Positions 1-7,866 of a stretch of 32,557 nt of DNA are shown here, piece after piece. Where the stretch lies: positions 1 to 32,557 of the forward strand of contig CALMYQ010000209.1 in assembly GCA_937873655.1 (NCBI GenBank). The letters run 5' to 3'. Position 1 is the stretch's first letter; every line of letters starts with the position of its first letter. The translations under genes and the position numbers were made by a program. Below the pieces are notes generated by a model. It made no database searches. It was not told the origin of the DNA and worked only from the letters and a program-made list of their open reading frames with translations. This DNA is from an uncultured Lewinella sp. (GTDB taxonomy: Bacteria > Bacteroidota > Bacteroidia > Chitinophagales > Saprospiraceae).

Positions 1-88
1 ATAACAGCCGAGTCTTAGTGCCCTGAGTGCCCTTAGTGGTCCAAATAACAGCCGACTCTTAGTGCCCTGAGTGCCCTTAGTGGTCCAA
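1..88. repeat. Two tandem copies of a 44-bp unit
   Basis: Positions 1-44 and 45-88 are identical except for one base (12 versus 56, g/c). Inside each unit the 9-mer AGTGCCCTK is itself repeated. A diverged 31-bp relative lies at the far end of the window (32495-32525). The second copy ends 11 bp before the DUF1801 start codon, so the repeat fills at least the visible upstream region of that gene. No -7 promoter box is visible in it. The left end is cut by the window, so more copies may lie upstream. Confidence 0.9.
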
Positions 89-99
89 ATAAATCAACC

Positions 100-516
100 A
101 TGGCAGAATTAAAAACCCAAAAGAACGACGGCGACGTCACCGCATTCCTCAATGCCGTACCCGACGAACAAAAACGCCAGGATTGTTTCGCCGTCCTGCA
201 GATCATGCAACAGATCACCGGCGCCAAACCTTATATGTGGGGAGATTCCATCGTAGGTTTCGGCGCATACCGCTACAAATACAGAAGCGGCCGGGAAGCG
301 GAGTGGTTCCTGACGGGCTTTTCGCCCCGCAAACAGAACCTGACCCTGTATATCATGGCGGGCTTTGGACGGCACAAAGAGCTGATGGCCCAACTCGGCA
401 AGTACAAAACCGGCCAGTCCTGCCTCTACCTCAAACGATTGTCGGATATTGATACCGAGGTATTGAAGGAATTGGTCCGGGAGTCAGTAGCCTATATGAC
501 TGAAAGGTCGCAATAA
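100..516 (+). CDS. DUF1801 domain-containing protein
   Basis: This is a 138-residue soluble protein with no signal peptide or membrane segment. It matches the DUF1801 (YdhG-like) family along its length. Visible family features are the N-terminal helix with 'FLNAVPDEQKRQD', the 'PYMWGDSIVGFGAY' strand, the 'EWFLTGFSPRKQNLTLYIM' core, and the C-terminal 'LYLKRLSDIDTEVLKELVRES' helix. The length is normal for the family. The biochemical role of DUF1801 proteins is not established, so no function is assigned. The ATG at 100 is the only sensible start. The gene stands alone, preceded by the 44-bp repeats and followed by a 327-bp repeat-rich gap. Confidence 0.85.
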   Translation: MAELKTQKNDGDVTAFLNAVPDEQKRQDCFAVLQIMQQITGAKPYMWGDSIVGFGAYRYKYRSGREAEWFLTGFSPRKQNLTLYIMAGFGRHKELMAQLGKYKTGQSCLYLKRLSDIDTEVLKELVRESVAYMTERSQ

Positions 517-843
517 AGCTTCAGGGCTCATCGCTCCATTGTCTCATTGTTTCATTGCCGGACGTCCGTTGGGTCCGTAAAGACTGGAGACTGGCGAACT
601 GGGGACTGCTTCATTGCTGGACGTCCGTTGGGTCCGTAAAGACTGGAGACTGGCAAACTGGGGACTGCTTCATTGCTTCATTGTTGGGCGCCCGTTGTAT
701 GGTCAAAAACCATTAAATCATAAAAAGTTAGCAGTTCGCCGGTTGGCAGGTTGACAGTCTAATGCCCCTGCAACGGACATCCAACCATATAACCATCCAA
801 CCATCTCAACCATAAAACCATCCTAATCCTTATCTTTGCACGT
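517..843. repeat. Intergenic region with a 59-bp tandem duplication
   Basis: Positions 551-609 and 610-668 are two near-identical 59-bp units. A third, degenerate start follows at 669-700. Each unit carries a palindromic core: GGACGTCC at 560-567 and 619-626, and GGGCGCCC at 686-693. The remainder (about 700-830) holds short CCAACCAT-like direct repeats at 780-810 and no convincing ORF. A -7 promoter box for the next gene sits at the right edge. No terminator with a T-run is visible. Confidence 0.85.
831..838 (+). promoter_or_regulatory. Bacteroidota -7 box TATCTTTG
   Basis: TATCTTTG matches the Bacteroidota sigma-A -7 consensus TAnnTTTG. It ends only five bases before the ATG at 844. Transcription normally starts a few bases after this box, so the mRNA would be leaderless or nearly so. 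No clear -33 TTTG is visible upstream. Confidence 0.65.
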
Positions 844-1911
844 ATGGCTATCACACTGCTGGACGGCGTCGTCAATAAAGAGATCGTCGTGGGCAAGGAG
901 ACCCGCGAACTGAGCGATATGGTGAAAAACCCGGACCTCTCCCTGGTCGACCGGGTCGAATCATTCGAGGATATCATGAGCCTGGAGGTGGGCGATACCG
1001 CGCTATCCCGCGCCCGCAACATCGAGAGAGAACAGGATATCCGCCAGCTCTACCTCAAATACGAAGGCGGCAACCCGACCGGCACCCAAAAGGACCGCAT
1101 CGCCTTTGCCCAGGTACACGATGCCCTTCGCCGGGGGTTCGATTGCATCACCGTGGCCACCTGCGGCAATTACGGCGCTGCCATGGCCTTTGCCGCCCAC
1201 CTGGCCGGCATCCGCTGCGTGATTTATATCCCCGATTCCTACCACACCGAACGCATCAGGGAAATGGAACGCTACCACGCCGAAGTTCGCCGCCACAGCG
1301 GTTCCTACGAAGACACCGTGGAATTCTCTACCGAAATAGCCGCTGATTCCGACTGGTACGACGGTAATCCGGGCGGGCAGAACACCCCGCTTCAGATCCG
1401 GGCTTATGCCGAGATCGCCTTTGAAATTTACGACCAGCTCCGCGACGCACCCAGGATCGTGGCCGTGCCCGTTTCCAACGGTACTTTACTGGCAGGTATT
1501 TACCGCGGGTTCGTCAGCCTGTACAAGCGCGGCAAAACTTCCCGCATCCCGCGCATGCTGGCAGCCTCCTCTACGCACAAGAATCCCATCATTTCCTCCT
1601 TCAAGAAAGGACTGGACCGTTGCGAGGACCTCCGCTCCGAGACGATCAGGGAAACCAAAGTGAACGAACCGCTCATCAACTGGCACAGCTTCGACGGGGA
1701 AGAAGCCCTTTACGCCATCAACCAGACCCACGGTGAAGCCTTCCACATCAGTGACAAGAAAATGATCCACCAAAGCAAAGTGCTCCTGGAAAAAGAGGGC
1801 CTGAAGGTGCTGCCCGCCTCCACCGCCGGTTTGATCGGGCTATTGGAATTGCACGCCCAACAACCCCTGGAACCCGACCGGTATGTGGCGATCCTGACAG
1901 CTAAGGAATAA
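844..1911 (+). CDS. Threonine-synthase-like PLP-dependent enzyme (fold type II)
   Basis: This 355-residue cytosolic protein belongs to the tryptophan synthase beta-like (fold type II) PLP superfamily, closest in look to threonine synthase and cysteate synthase. The PLP-binding lysine is probably K83 in 'PTGTQKDR'. The substrate loop 'TCGNYGAA' (about 107-114) corresponds to the SGNxG loop. 'PVSNGTLLAG' (about 216-225) occupies the phosphate-binding glycine-loop position. The exact substrate cannot be read from the sequence, and the usual GGGG loop is altered to SNGT, so a classical threonine synthase call is unsafe. The gene has its own promoter and no biosynthetic neighbours. The start is fixed by the -7 box five bases upstream. 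Confidence 0.8.
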   Translation: MAITLLDGVVNKEIVVGKETRELSDMVKNPDLSLVDRVESFEDIMSLEVGDTALSRARNIEREQDIRQLYLKYEGGNPTGTQKDRIAFAQVHDALRRGFDCITVATCGNYGAAMAFAAHLAGIRCVIYIPDSYHTERIREMERYHAEVRRHSGSYEDTVEFSTEIAADSDWYDGNPGGQNTPLQIRAYAEIAFEIYDQLRDAPRIVAVPVSNGTLLAGIYRGFVSLYKRGKTSRIPRMLAASSTHKNPIISSFKKGLDRCEDLRSETIRETKVNEPLINWHSFDGEEALYAINQTHGEAFHISDKKMIHQSKVLLEKEGLKVLPASTAGLIGLLELHAQQPLEPDRYVAILTAKE

Positions 1912-1950
1912 ATTTCCTGTCCTTACCAGGAATACTCCGGCGCGTGGGGT

Positions 1951-1958
1951 TATCTTTG
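1951..1958 (+). promoter_or_regulatory. -7 box TATCTTTG for the acyltransferase gene
   Basis: TATCTTTG lies 23 bp before the ATG at 1982, in the 70-bp gap after the PLP-enzyme gene. A small inverted repeat (TTCCTG at 1914-1919 and CAGGAA at 1927-1932) directly follows the upstream stop codon but has no T-run. Confidence 0.65.
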
Positions 1959-1981
1959 CGCCCGAATTCAGGCAACTGTTC

Positions 1982-2851
1982 ATGAACCAACTGCTTTACT
2001 ATCTGATCATCAAGCCGCTGAGCCTGCTGCCGCTCAGGGTTTTGTACGTCTTTTCCGACCTGCTTTTTGTTATTCTCTATCATCTCGCGGGCTACCGGAA
2101 GAAGGTGGTCATGACGAATCTGCGGAATTCATTCCCGGAGAAGGAAGAAGCAGAATTGAAAAAGATCGCCTCGAAATTCTACCGCCATTTCTGCGATATG
2201 ATGATCGAATCGATCCGGATTTTCAGCATTCCGGAACAGGAGGCGGTCAGGCGCTGCAAGGTCTTGAATCCGGAGTTTATGGATGCCTACGCGGAAAAAG
2301 GAACCAGCCTGATCTGCGTCGGCGCGCATTATGCCAACTGGGAAATGGCGGCCATCGGTTTCAATTCCCAATTTCGCCATTGGGTGGTCGGTATCTATTC
2401 CCCGCTCAAGAATGCCTATTTTGACAACCTGGTCCAAACTTCCCGGACCCGGTACGGCACCGGCATTGCCAATCGCCGGCATATTCCCGAATTCATGAAC
2501 GAACACAAGGATCGCCTGACGGTCTATTTTTTCATCGGCGACCAATCCCCTTCGTCTTCTGAAATGAAGCAGTACTGGACGACCTTCCTCAACCAGGAAA
2601 CGGGTGTGTTGCTGGGGGCTGAGAAATACGCGAAGTTGTACGACTATCCTGTGGTGTACATCCTGCTGAGGAAGGTGAAAAGGGGCTACTATACCGGAGA
2701 GTTTGTAACGGTCGAGGACCATCCGTCGGAAGCAGAAGAATTTTCGATCACCGAAAAGCATGTCCGGATATTGGAATCAGAAATCCGCCGCCAACCGGAA
2801 TACTGGTTGTGGACACACCGGCGGTGGAAGCATAAGCGTCAGGATTCTTAA
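1982..2851 (+). CDS. Lysophospholipid / lipid A acyltransferase (LpxL/HtrB family)
   Basis: This 289-residue protein resembles the LpxL/LpxM (HtrB) late acyltransferases, which add a secondary fatty acyl chain to lipid A at the inner membrane. A hydrophobic N-terminus (about residues 3-36) fits the membrane anchor. The catalytic H-X4-E motif is H116-YANW-E121 in 'VGAHYANWEMAAIGF'. 'GDQSP' (about 196-200) and the terminal 'WLWTHRRWK' are also typical of the family. The length is normal. The acyl donor and position are unknown. The gene is monocistronic by position: promoter at 1951-1958, and the convergent parE follows. The stop codon TAA (2849-2851) lies within the first copy of a 14-bp direct repeat. 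Confidence 0.9.
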   Translation: MNQLLYYLIIKPLSLLPLRVLYVFSDLLFVILYHLAGYRKKVVMTNLRNSFPEKEEAELKKIASKFYRHFCDMMIESIRIFSIPEQEAVRRCKVLNPEFMDAYAEKGTSLICVGAHYANWEMAAIGFNSQFRHWVVGIYSPLKNAYFDNLVQTSRTRYGTGIANRRHIPEFMNEHKDRLTVYFFIGDQSPSSSEMKQYWTTFLNQETGVLLGAEKYAKLYDYPVVYILLRKVKRGYYTGEFVTVEDHPSEAEEFSITEKHVRILESEIRRQPEYWLWTHRRWKHKRQDS

Positions 2852-2873
2852 GCCCACCCGGATTCTTAAGCCC
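2842..2873. repeat. 14-bp direct repeat overlapping a stop codon
   Basis: GGATTCTTAAGCCC occurs at 2842-2855 and again at 2860-2873. The acyltransferase stop codon TAA is part of the first copy. A weak third version (GGGATT at about 2877) follows. The rest of the gap to parE (2874-2972) shows no gene or terminator I can support. Confidence 0.85.
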
Positions 2874-2972
2874 GCAGGGATTGAGAAGCCAATTAATGCC
2901 GCAGCATCCATCCCCGAATCCGGCTTACCAATCGGCCTGTCCTTGAGGGCCAGGCTCGCTTAGTAATCCTCC

Positions 2973-4871
2973 TTACACCTCAACCGCGACTTCTTCCACT
3001 TTTTCCTCTTCTTTCTCCTCAGCTTCATCCCGTTCAACCCGAAGGTTGTCGATGATGAAATCCTGGCGCTCGGGCGTGTTCTTGCCCATATAGTATTCCA
3101 GGATCTTGTCGATATTGGTCTCCTCGCCGATCACGACGGGTTCCAGGCGGATGTTTTCACTGATGAAATCCTTGAATTCGTGGGGAGAGATCTCGCCGAG
3201 CCCTTTGAATCGCGTGATCTCGGGTTTGCCCCGGAGTTTGGCGATGGCGGCTTCCCGTTCGGCGTCCGAATAACAGTAGAAGGTTTGTTGCTTATCGCGC
3301 ACGCGGAACAGCGGCGTATCGAGGATATACAGGTGGCCGTTGCGCACCAGTTCCGGAAAGAATTGGAGGAAGAAAGTGAGCAGGAGGAGTCGGATATGCA
3401 TCCCGTCCACGTCGGCGTCGGTGGCGATCACCACGCGGTTGTAACGCAGGTTGTCGAGCCCGTCTTCGATGTCAAGTGCGTGCTGGAGCAGGTTGAGTTC
3501 CTCGTTTTCATACACCACCTTCTTGGTCATACCGTAGCAGTTGAGCGGCTTGCCCCGGAGGCTGAATACGGCCTGGCTTTGCACGTCGCGCGCTTTGGTG
3601 ATGGAACCGCTCGCGGAGTCGCCCTCGGTGATGAAGATGGTGGACGCCAGCCGGAGGTCTTCGTCCGTTTTACGGGGGCCGTCGTTGAAGTGGATCCGGC
3701 AATCCCGCAATTTCTTATTGTGAATATTGGCTTTTTTGGCACGTTGGTTGGCCAGTTTCTTGATGTCGGCAATTTCCTGGCGTTCGCGTTGCGATTGCAG
3801 GATGCGGCGTTCGATTTCCTTGGCGATCTCGGTATTGCGGTGCAGGAAATTATCGAGCTTTTCGCTGATGAAGTTCTTGACGAAAGTCCGGATCGTAGGC
3901 TGCCCGGGGCCCATATCCGTTGAGCCGAGTTTGGTCTTGGTTTGGGATTCGAAAACCGGCTCTTCTACCTTGAGGCTGACGGCCGCAACGATCGACGTCA
4001 GGATATCCCGCCGGTCGTAGTTCTTGTTATAGTGTTTCTGGATGGTTTCGACAAAGGCTTCCTTGAAGGCGTTGAGGTGGGTGCCGCCTTGCGTGGTGTT
4101 CTGCCCGTTGACGAAAGAGTAGTATTGCTCGCCGTAATGGTTGCCGTGGCTGATGGCCAGTTCGATATCCTCGCCCTTCAGGTGAACGATCGGGTAGCGG
4201 AGGTTATCCTGGTTGGTTTTATGCTCCAGCAGGTCGAGCAGGCCGTTCTTGGAAACGTATACCTGGCCGTTGAAATTGATCTTCAGGCCGGCATTCAGGT
4301 AGGCGTAATTCCATAGCTGGCTCTCAATGTATTCGTTGCGGTACTTGTATTTTTTGAAGATGGAATCATCGGGGCGAAACAGGATCATGGTGCCGTCCTG
4401 TTCCCTGGAGGATTGGAGCTTGTGGTCCTTGACCAACTCGCCCTGCTGGAATTCGGCGACTTTGGTTTTGCCCTCCCGGACCGCCTGCACCTTGAAATAG
4501 TTGGAAAGCGCATTGACAGCCTTGGTACCCACGCCATTCAGACCGACGGATTTCTTGAACGCCTTGGAGTCGTATTTACCGCCCGTATTGATCTTGGATA
4601 CGCAATCGATCACCTTGCCGAGCGGAATGCCGCGCCCGAAATCCCGGACGGTAACGTCGCCGTTGTCTACCGTGACCTCAATCACTTTGCCGTACCCCAT
4701 CACATATTCGTCGATGGAGTTATCGATGACTTCCTTGAGCAGCACGTAGATGCCGTCATCTGCGGCCGACCCGTCGCCGAGCTTGCCGATGTACATGCCC
4801 GGACGCATGCGGATATGCTCCTTCCAGTCGAGCGAGCGGATATTATCTTCGGTATAGGATACTTGGGACAT
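2973..4871 (-). CDS. parE: DNA topoisomerase IV subunit B
   Basis: This 632-residue protein is a type IIA topoisomerase B subunit, the ATPase half of the enzyme that decatenates chromosomes. The N-terminal GHKL ATPase shows 'KEVIDNSIDE' (about 46-55), 'RDFGRGIP' (76-83) and 'GLNGVGTKAVNALS' (110-123). The transducer domain follows, with 'QTKTKLG' around 310-316. The TOPRIM domain has E416 in 'EGDSASGS' and the metal ligands in 'DADVDGMHI' (485-493). The compact length and the DADVDGMHI form favour ParE over GyrB of Bacteroidota. The C-terminus ends in a very acidic tail (about residues 613-632). No parC lies next to it; fbp is the upstream neighbour. The ATG at 4871 is supported by a complete promoter 40 bp upstream. 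Confidence 0.9.
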   Translation of the reverse strand: MSQVSYTEDNIRSLDWKEHIRMRPGMYIGKLGDGSAADDGIYVLLKEVIDNSIDEYVMGYGKVIEVTVDNGDVTVRDFGRGIPLGKVIDCVSKINTGGKYDSKAFKKSVGLNGVGTKAVNALSNYFKVQAVREGKTKVAEFQQGELVKDHKLQSSREQDGTMILFRPDDSIFKKYKYRNEYIESQLWNYAYLNAGLKINFNGQVYVSKNGLLDLLEHKTNQDNLRYPIVHLKGEDIELAISHGNHYGEQYYSFVNGQNTTQGGTHLNAFKEAFVETIQKHYNKNYDRRDILTSIVAAVSLKVEEPVFESQTKTKLGSTDMGPGQPTIRTFVKNFISEKLDNFLHRNTEIAKEIERRILQSQRERQEIADIKKLANQRAKKANIHNKKLRDCRIHFNDGPRKTDEDLRLASTIFITEGDSASGSITKARDVQSQAVFSLRGKPLNCYGMTKKVVYENEELNLLQHALDIEDGLDNLRYNRVVIATDADVDGMHIRLLLLTFFLQFFPELVRNGHLYILDTPLFRVRDKQQTFYCYSDAEREAAIAKLRGKPEITRFKGLGEISPHEFKDFISENIRLEPVVIGEETNIDKILEYYMGKNTPERQDFIIDNLRVERDEAEEKEEEKVEEVAVEV

Positions 4872-4911
4872 CTGTTTGAGGTTAATTCGGTTTATGCCTG
4901 GATTTATGTTG

Positions 4912-4944
4912 CAAATATAGCTAAAATTCTATTGCGAAAACAAA
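4912..4944 (-). promoter_or_regulatory. parE promoter (-33 TTTG, -7 TATATTTG)
   Basis: Read on the minus strand, TTTG (4944-4941) is followed after 21 bases by TATATTTG (4919-4912). This fits the two-part Bacteroidota promoter. The predicted leader is roughly 35 nt before the parE ATG at 4871. Confidence 0.7.
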
Positions 4945-4962
4945 TTGTTTCGTTCAATTTTC

Positions 4963-5007
4963 TCACCCTCTCACCCTCTCACCCTCTCACCCTCTCACCC
5001 TCTCACC
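4963..5007. repeat. Array of the 8-mer TCACCCTC, overlapping the fbp stop
   Basis: Five perfect TCACCCTC units run from 4963 to 5002, and a partial sixth (TCACC) covers 5003-5007. The fbp stop codon, TGA on the minus strand, is the reverse complement of TCA at 5003-5005. The gene therefore ends inside the last unit. The array lies between fbp and the parE promoter. Confidence 0.95.
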
Positions 5008-6001
5008 TAGGACTGTACCGCAAAACAAACGCCCGCATCTCCTCCACCATATCCGGCGACCCGATGGCGATCGTTGCCCGCTGATGCAGGTGATCGGCCT
5101 CCAGGTCGAGGATGCGTTCCAGCTGGCAGGTGATGGCCTTGCCGCCGGCCTGTTCCACGATGAACGAAAGCGGGTTGCATTCGTACACCAGCCGGAGTTT
5201 CCCGAGGGCGTACTTCCGGGTATTGGGATACAGGAAAATGCCGCCCTGGAACAGGATCCGGTGGATATCCGACACCATCGATCCGATGTACCGAAGCCGG
5301 AGGTTCAGGTCCGAACAATGGTCAATATAGCGCCGCATCTCCACGTCGAATTTCAGGTAATAACCCTGATTGACGGAGTAGTAGTTGCCCGTGGCCGGAA
5401 TGCTGATGTCCCGGTGGGAAAGGCAAAATTCGCCGATCGTAGGGTCCAGGGTAAAGCCGTTGACGCCCCGGCCGGTGGAATAGACCAGCAGCGTTGAGGT
5501 GCCGTAAAGCACATAGCCGGCGGCCACCAGTTCCGATCCCTTTTGCAGGAAATCCCCGATCTGGCAAGGGCCGTCGGGTGCGCTGATCCGGCGGTAAATG
5601 CCGAAAATGGTGCCGACCGATACATTGACGTCAATATTGGAAGAGCCGTCCAGCGGGTCAAAGACCACGACGTACTTGGAAGCTTTGCCGTCAACGGAGG
5701 GGAAGGGGATGATATCCTCCGCTTCCTCCGAGGCCACACCGGCGCATTCGCCGCTGTTTTTCAGGCAGTCGATGAGTTTTTCGTTGGCGTAGAGGTCGAG
5801 TTTCTGCACCTCGTCGCCGGTGGCATTTTCACTGTCGGCCCGCCCCAGAATGGGCAGCAGGCCCGCTTTGTTCACCTCCCGGTTGACGATCTTGGCCGCA
5901 ACCCCGATATCGCGCAGCAGGCCGGTCAGCTCGCCGCTGGCAAACGGAAAATCTTTCTGACGCCTGAGGATGAATTCATCCAGGGTGACAATCCGGTTCA
6001 T
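5003..6001 (-). CDS. fbp: Fructose-1,6-bisphosphatase class I
   Basis: This enzyme hydrolyses fructose 1,6-bisphosphate to fructose 6-phosphate, the committed cytosolic step of gluconeogenesis. The 332-residue form has the class I hallmarks. These are the metal-binding acidic pair in 'VASEEAED' (about 90-97), 'DPLDGSSNID' (115-124), and the substrate-binding part 'NPLSFIVEQAGGKA' near the C-terminus. The length is typical. A TTG eight codons upstream (6025) is open in frame. Its three bases are the end of the -7 box TAACTTTG (6030-6023 on the minus strand), so it would lie upstream of the transcription start. The ATG at 6001 is therefore chosen. The stop codon is inside the TCACCCTC array. 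Confidence 0.93.
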   Translation of the reverse strand: MNRIVTLDEFILRRQKDFPFASGELTGLLRDIGVAAKIVNREVNKAGLLPILGRADSENATGDEVQKLDLYANEKLIDCLKNSGECAGVASEEAEDIIPFPSVDGKASKYVVVFDPLDGSSNIDVNVSVGTIFGIYRRISAPDGPCQIGDFLQKGSELVAAGYVLYGTSTLLVYSTGRGVNGFTLDPTIGEFCLSHRDISIPATGNYYSVNQGYYLKFDVEMRRYIDHCSDLNLRLRYIGSMVSDIHRILFQGGIFLYPNTRKYALGKLRLVYECNPLSFIVEQAGGKAITCQLERILDLEADHLHQRATIAIGSPDMVEEMRAFVLRYSPR

Positions 6002-6022
6002 TTCTTCTTTGGTTAGGTGCCG

Positions 6023-6030
6023 CAAAGTTA
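6023..6030 (-). promoter_or_regulatory. fbp -7 box TAACTTTG
   Basis: TAACTTTG on the minus strand lies 21 bp upstream of the ATG at 6001. It overlaps the spurious TTG start at 6025-6023. No clear -33 TTTG is seen at normal spacing. Confidence 0.65.
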
Positions 6031-6121
6031 GCCCTTTCCGGCGGTTTTACCCACCCTTTGCCGCGGCAATGGACATACGATTAAAAACCCTCAAAATCAT
6101 ACATATATCCGGGAAAAAATT

Positions 6122-6129
6122 TATCTTTG
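6122..6129 (+). promoter_or_regulatory. -7 box TATCTTTG for tRNA-Leu
   Basis: TATCTTTG is 32 bp upstream of the first base of the tRNA, in otherwise AT-rich DNA. Its spacing fits a short leader that would be removed during tRNA maturation. Confidence 0.6.
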
Positions 6130-6161
6130 CCCCGCTTTTTCAGAAAGGCTGTTTTTTTACT

Positions 6162-6243
6162 GCGGATGTGGCGAAATTGGTAGACGCACTAGACTTAGGA
6201 TCTAGCGCCGCGAGGCATGGGGGTTCGAGTCCCTCCATCCGCA
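6162..6243 (+). tRNA. tRNA-Leu (UAG anticodon)
   Basis: The acceptor stem GCGGATG pairs with CATCCGC (6236-6242), with A6243 as discriminator. The anticodon stem CTAGA/TCTAG (6189-6193 and 6201-6205) encloses the loop CTTAGGA, giving anticodon TAG at 6196-6198, which reads leucine CUN codons. A long variable arm (CGCCGCGAGGCATG region) and the T-loop GGTTCGAGTCC fit a class II tRNA-Leu. The CCA end is not encoded: the bases after the discriminator are CAT. Confidence 0.95.
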
Positions 6244-6255
6244 CATTTGAACAAT

Positions 6256-6287
6256 GAGGAATTGAGGAATTGAGGAATTGAGGAATC
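6256..6287. repeat. Four copies of the 8-mer GAGGAATY
   Basis: GAGGAATT occurs three times, followed by GAGGAATC, without gaps. The same 8-mer forms a nine-copy array at 16109-16180. The array lies between tRNA-Leu and tig. The rest of the gap (6288-6362) has no TAnnTTTG box that I could find. Confidence 0.95.
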
Positions 6288-6362
6288 GGTTTTTTCCGGG
6301 GGCAGTACAATGCCTCAATTATTCAGCCGCACAAATTTTATTATCCAAACGATCCATAGCAT

Positions 6363-7769
6363 ATGCCACAAGTTGTCAGAGAAGATATTGACAATTTAAA
6401 TGTCTCATTAACCGTAAAAATCGACAAAGGCGACTACGAACAGCAATTTCGTCAGGAGCTGGAAAAATACCGCAAACAAGCCCACCTGAAAGGCTTCAGA
6501 AAAGGCAAGACGCCCGCCAGCGTGGTGCGCAAGTTTTACGGTAAACCCATTCTGGGCGATATCCTCGAGAAACTGCTCCAGAAATCCCTGGGCGAGTTTA
6601 TTTCCAGCGAGAACCTGGAAGTCCTCGGCTATCCCCTTGAGGATCCCAACCACAGCCTGCAGGATCTCGAAACCGCCGAACTGTCTGACTACGAATTCAA
6701 GTTCGACCTCGGCCTCGCTCCTGCCTTTGAACCGAAAGGCGTTGCGCCCGAAGATACCTACGAACTCCTGGTCATCGATTTCCCGGAAGAGGAGATCACC
6801 AATGAACTGGACCAAATGGCCCGCAGGCAAGGCAGCCAGACGGCGGTTGAAACGGATATCGAAGAAAATGACATCGTTCGCATCCAGGTCAGGGAACTGG
6901 CCGACGGCGCTGTCCGGGAAGATGGCGTTTCGAACGAATTTGACATCCTCATCAGCCGCCTCAACGAAGGCGCCCGCGCAGAATTTCTGAAACACAAGAA
7001 AGGCGATACCCTTCAGATCGACATTTTCGATCTGGAAGAGGGCGCTGCCGAAGCCTACGTCAGGAAAGAGTTCCTGGGGCTCGATCCGGAAGTTGAACTT
7101 GAGGTCGGCCGCCTGTTCGAAGCCGTCATCGAAGAGGTCAAACGATTCGAAAAAGCGGAATTCAACGAGGAATTCTTCCAAAAGGCCTTCGGTGAAGCAG
7201 TCACCACGGAAGAACAGGCCCGCAAGCTCATTCGCGATGACGTGGAAAAATATTACCGCTCTCAGGCGGACGCGGTCTTTTTCCGCACCTGCCAGGATGC
7301 CCTGATCAAGGCCAATGATTTTTCATTGCCCGTCGAATTCCTGCAGCGCTGGCTGAAGGCCGACATGAAGGACGATGTACCCGCGGATTTTGACCACCAT
7401 TTCTACCACTTTGAAGAAAACCTGCGCTGGACCCTGATCCGCGAGAAGCTCCTGGACCTGTTGCAGGTTGAGGTGACGGAAGCCGAGCTGCTGGAAATCT
7501 ACAAGGACCGGTTCCGCCAGTATATCCAGGATGAAATCATGCTGGAAAACCTCGCACAGCGATTTCTGGACAACGACCGGCAGGAAGGGAAGACGGATGT
7601 CCGGGAAGAAGCCTTGTCCAGAAAGATCATCGCCGGCATCCAGGCGCGCTGCACGATGTTGGAGCGAAGGATCAGCCTGGACGAGTTCAATGACATCCGC
7701 AGCGAACTCAACAGTCACCACCATCATCACGGCCATGACCACGATCACCATCACGACGAGGAAGAATAA
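6363..7769 (+). CDS. tig: Trigger factor
   Basis: This ribosome-bound chaperone meets nascent chains at the exit tunnel. The ribosome-docking signature GFRKGKTP is at residues 44-51. It is followed by a diverged FKBP-like middle region (about 150-245, with 'EENDIVRIQVRELADG') and a long helical C-terminal chaperone domain. The length (468) is close to the usual 430-450, plus an extra tail. The unusual feature is the tail itself: from about residue 451 it reads as a run of ten histidines mixed with Gly and Asp, ending in three Glu. This resembles metal-binding tails such as that of SlyD. The gene leads the tig-clpP-clpX block; clpP begins 97 bp later. Confidence 0.92.
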   Translation: MPQVVREDIDNLNVSLTVKIDKGDYEQQFRQELEKYRKQAHLKGFRKGKTPASVVRKFYGKPILGDILEKLLQKSLGEFISSENLEVLGYPLEDPNHSLQDLETAELSDYEFKFDLGLAPAFEPKGVAPEDTYELLVIDFPEEEITNELDQMARRQGSQTAVETDIEENDIVRIQVRELADGAVREDGVSNEFDILISRLNEGARAEFLKHKKGDTLQIDIFDLEEGAAEAYVRKEFLGLDPEVELEVGRLFEAVIEEVKRFEKAEFNEEFFQKAFGEAVTTEEQARKLIRDDVEKYYRSQADAVFFRTCQDALIKANDFSLPVEFLQRWLKADMKDDVPADFDHHFYHFEENLRWTLIREKLLDLLQVEVTEAELLEIYKDRFRQYIQDEIMLENLAQRFLDNDRQEGKTDVREEALSRKIIAGIQARCTMLERRISLDEFNDIRSELNSHHHHHGHDHDHHHDEEE

Positions 7770-7866
7770 TTGAGCTTTCTGTTGACGCCTTTCAACCTGG
7801 ATGGGAAAGATTTGTTAATTAGAAGGAATATTTCCAAACGGTATTCCATTTAACCAAACACCAAAT

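Noticed and set aside
3180..5084. Long plus-strand frames opposite parE
   Set aside because: They mirror the codon structure of parE, which has full family motifs; high-GC genes often leave such antisense frames open.
6162..6243. tRNA-Leu as an integration site for an island
   Set aside because: No integrase is adjacent, and I found no direct repeat of the tRNA 3' end elsewhere in the window.
5970..6257. Plus-strand ORF of 95 residues across the fbp promoter and tRNA-Leu
   Set aside because: Its C-terminal half is translated from the tRNA gene and its first part is antisense to fbp, so it is not a protein gene.
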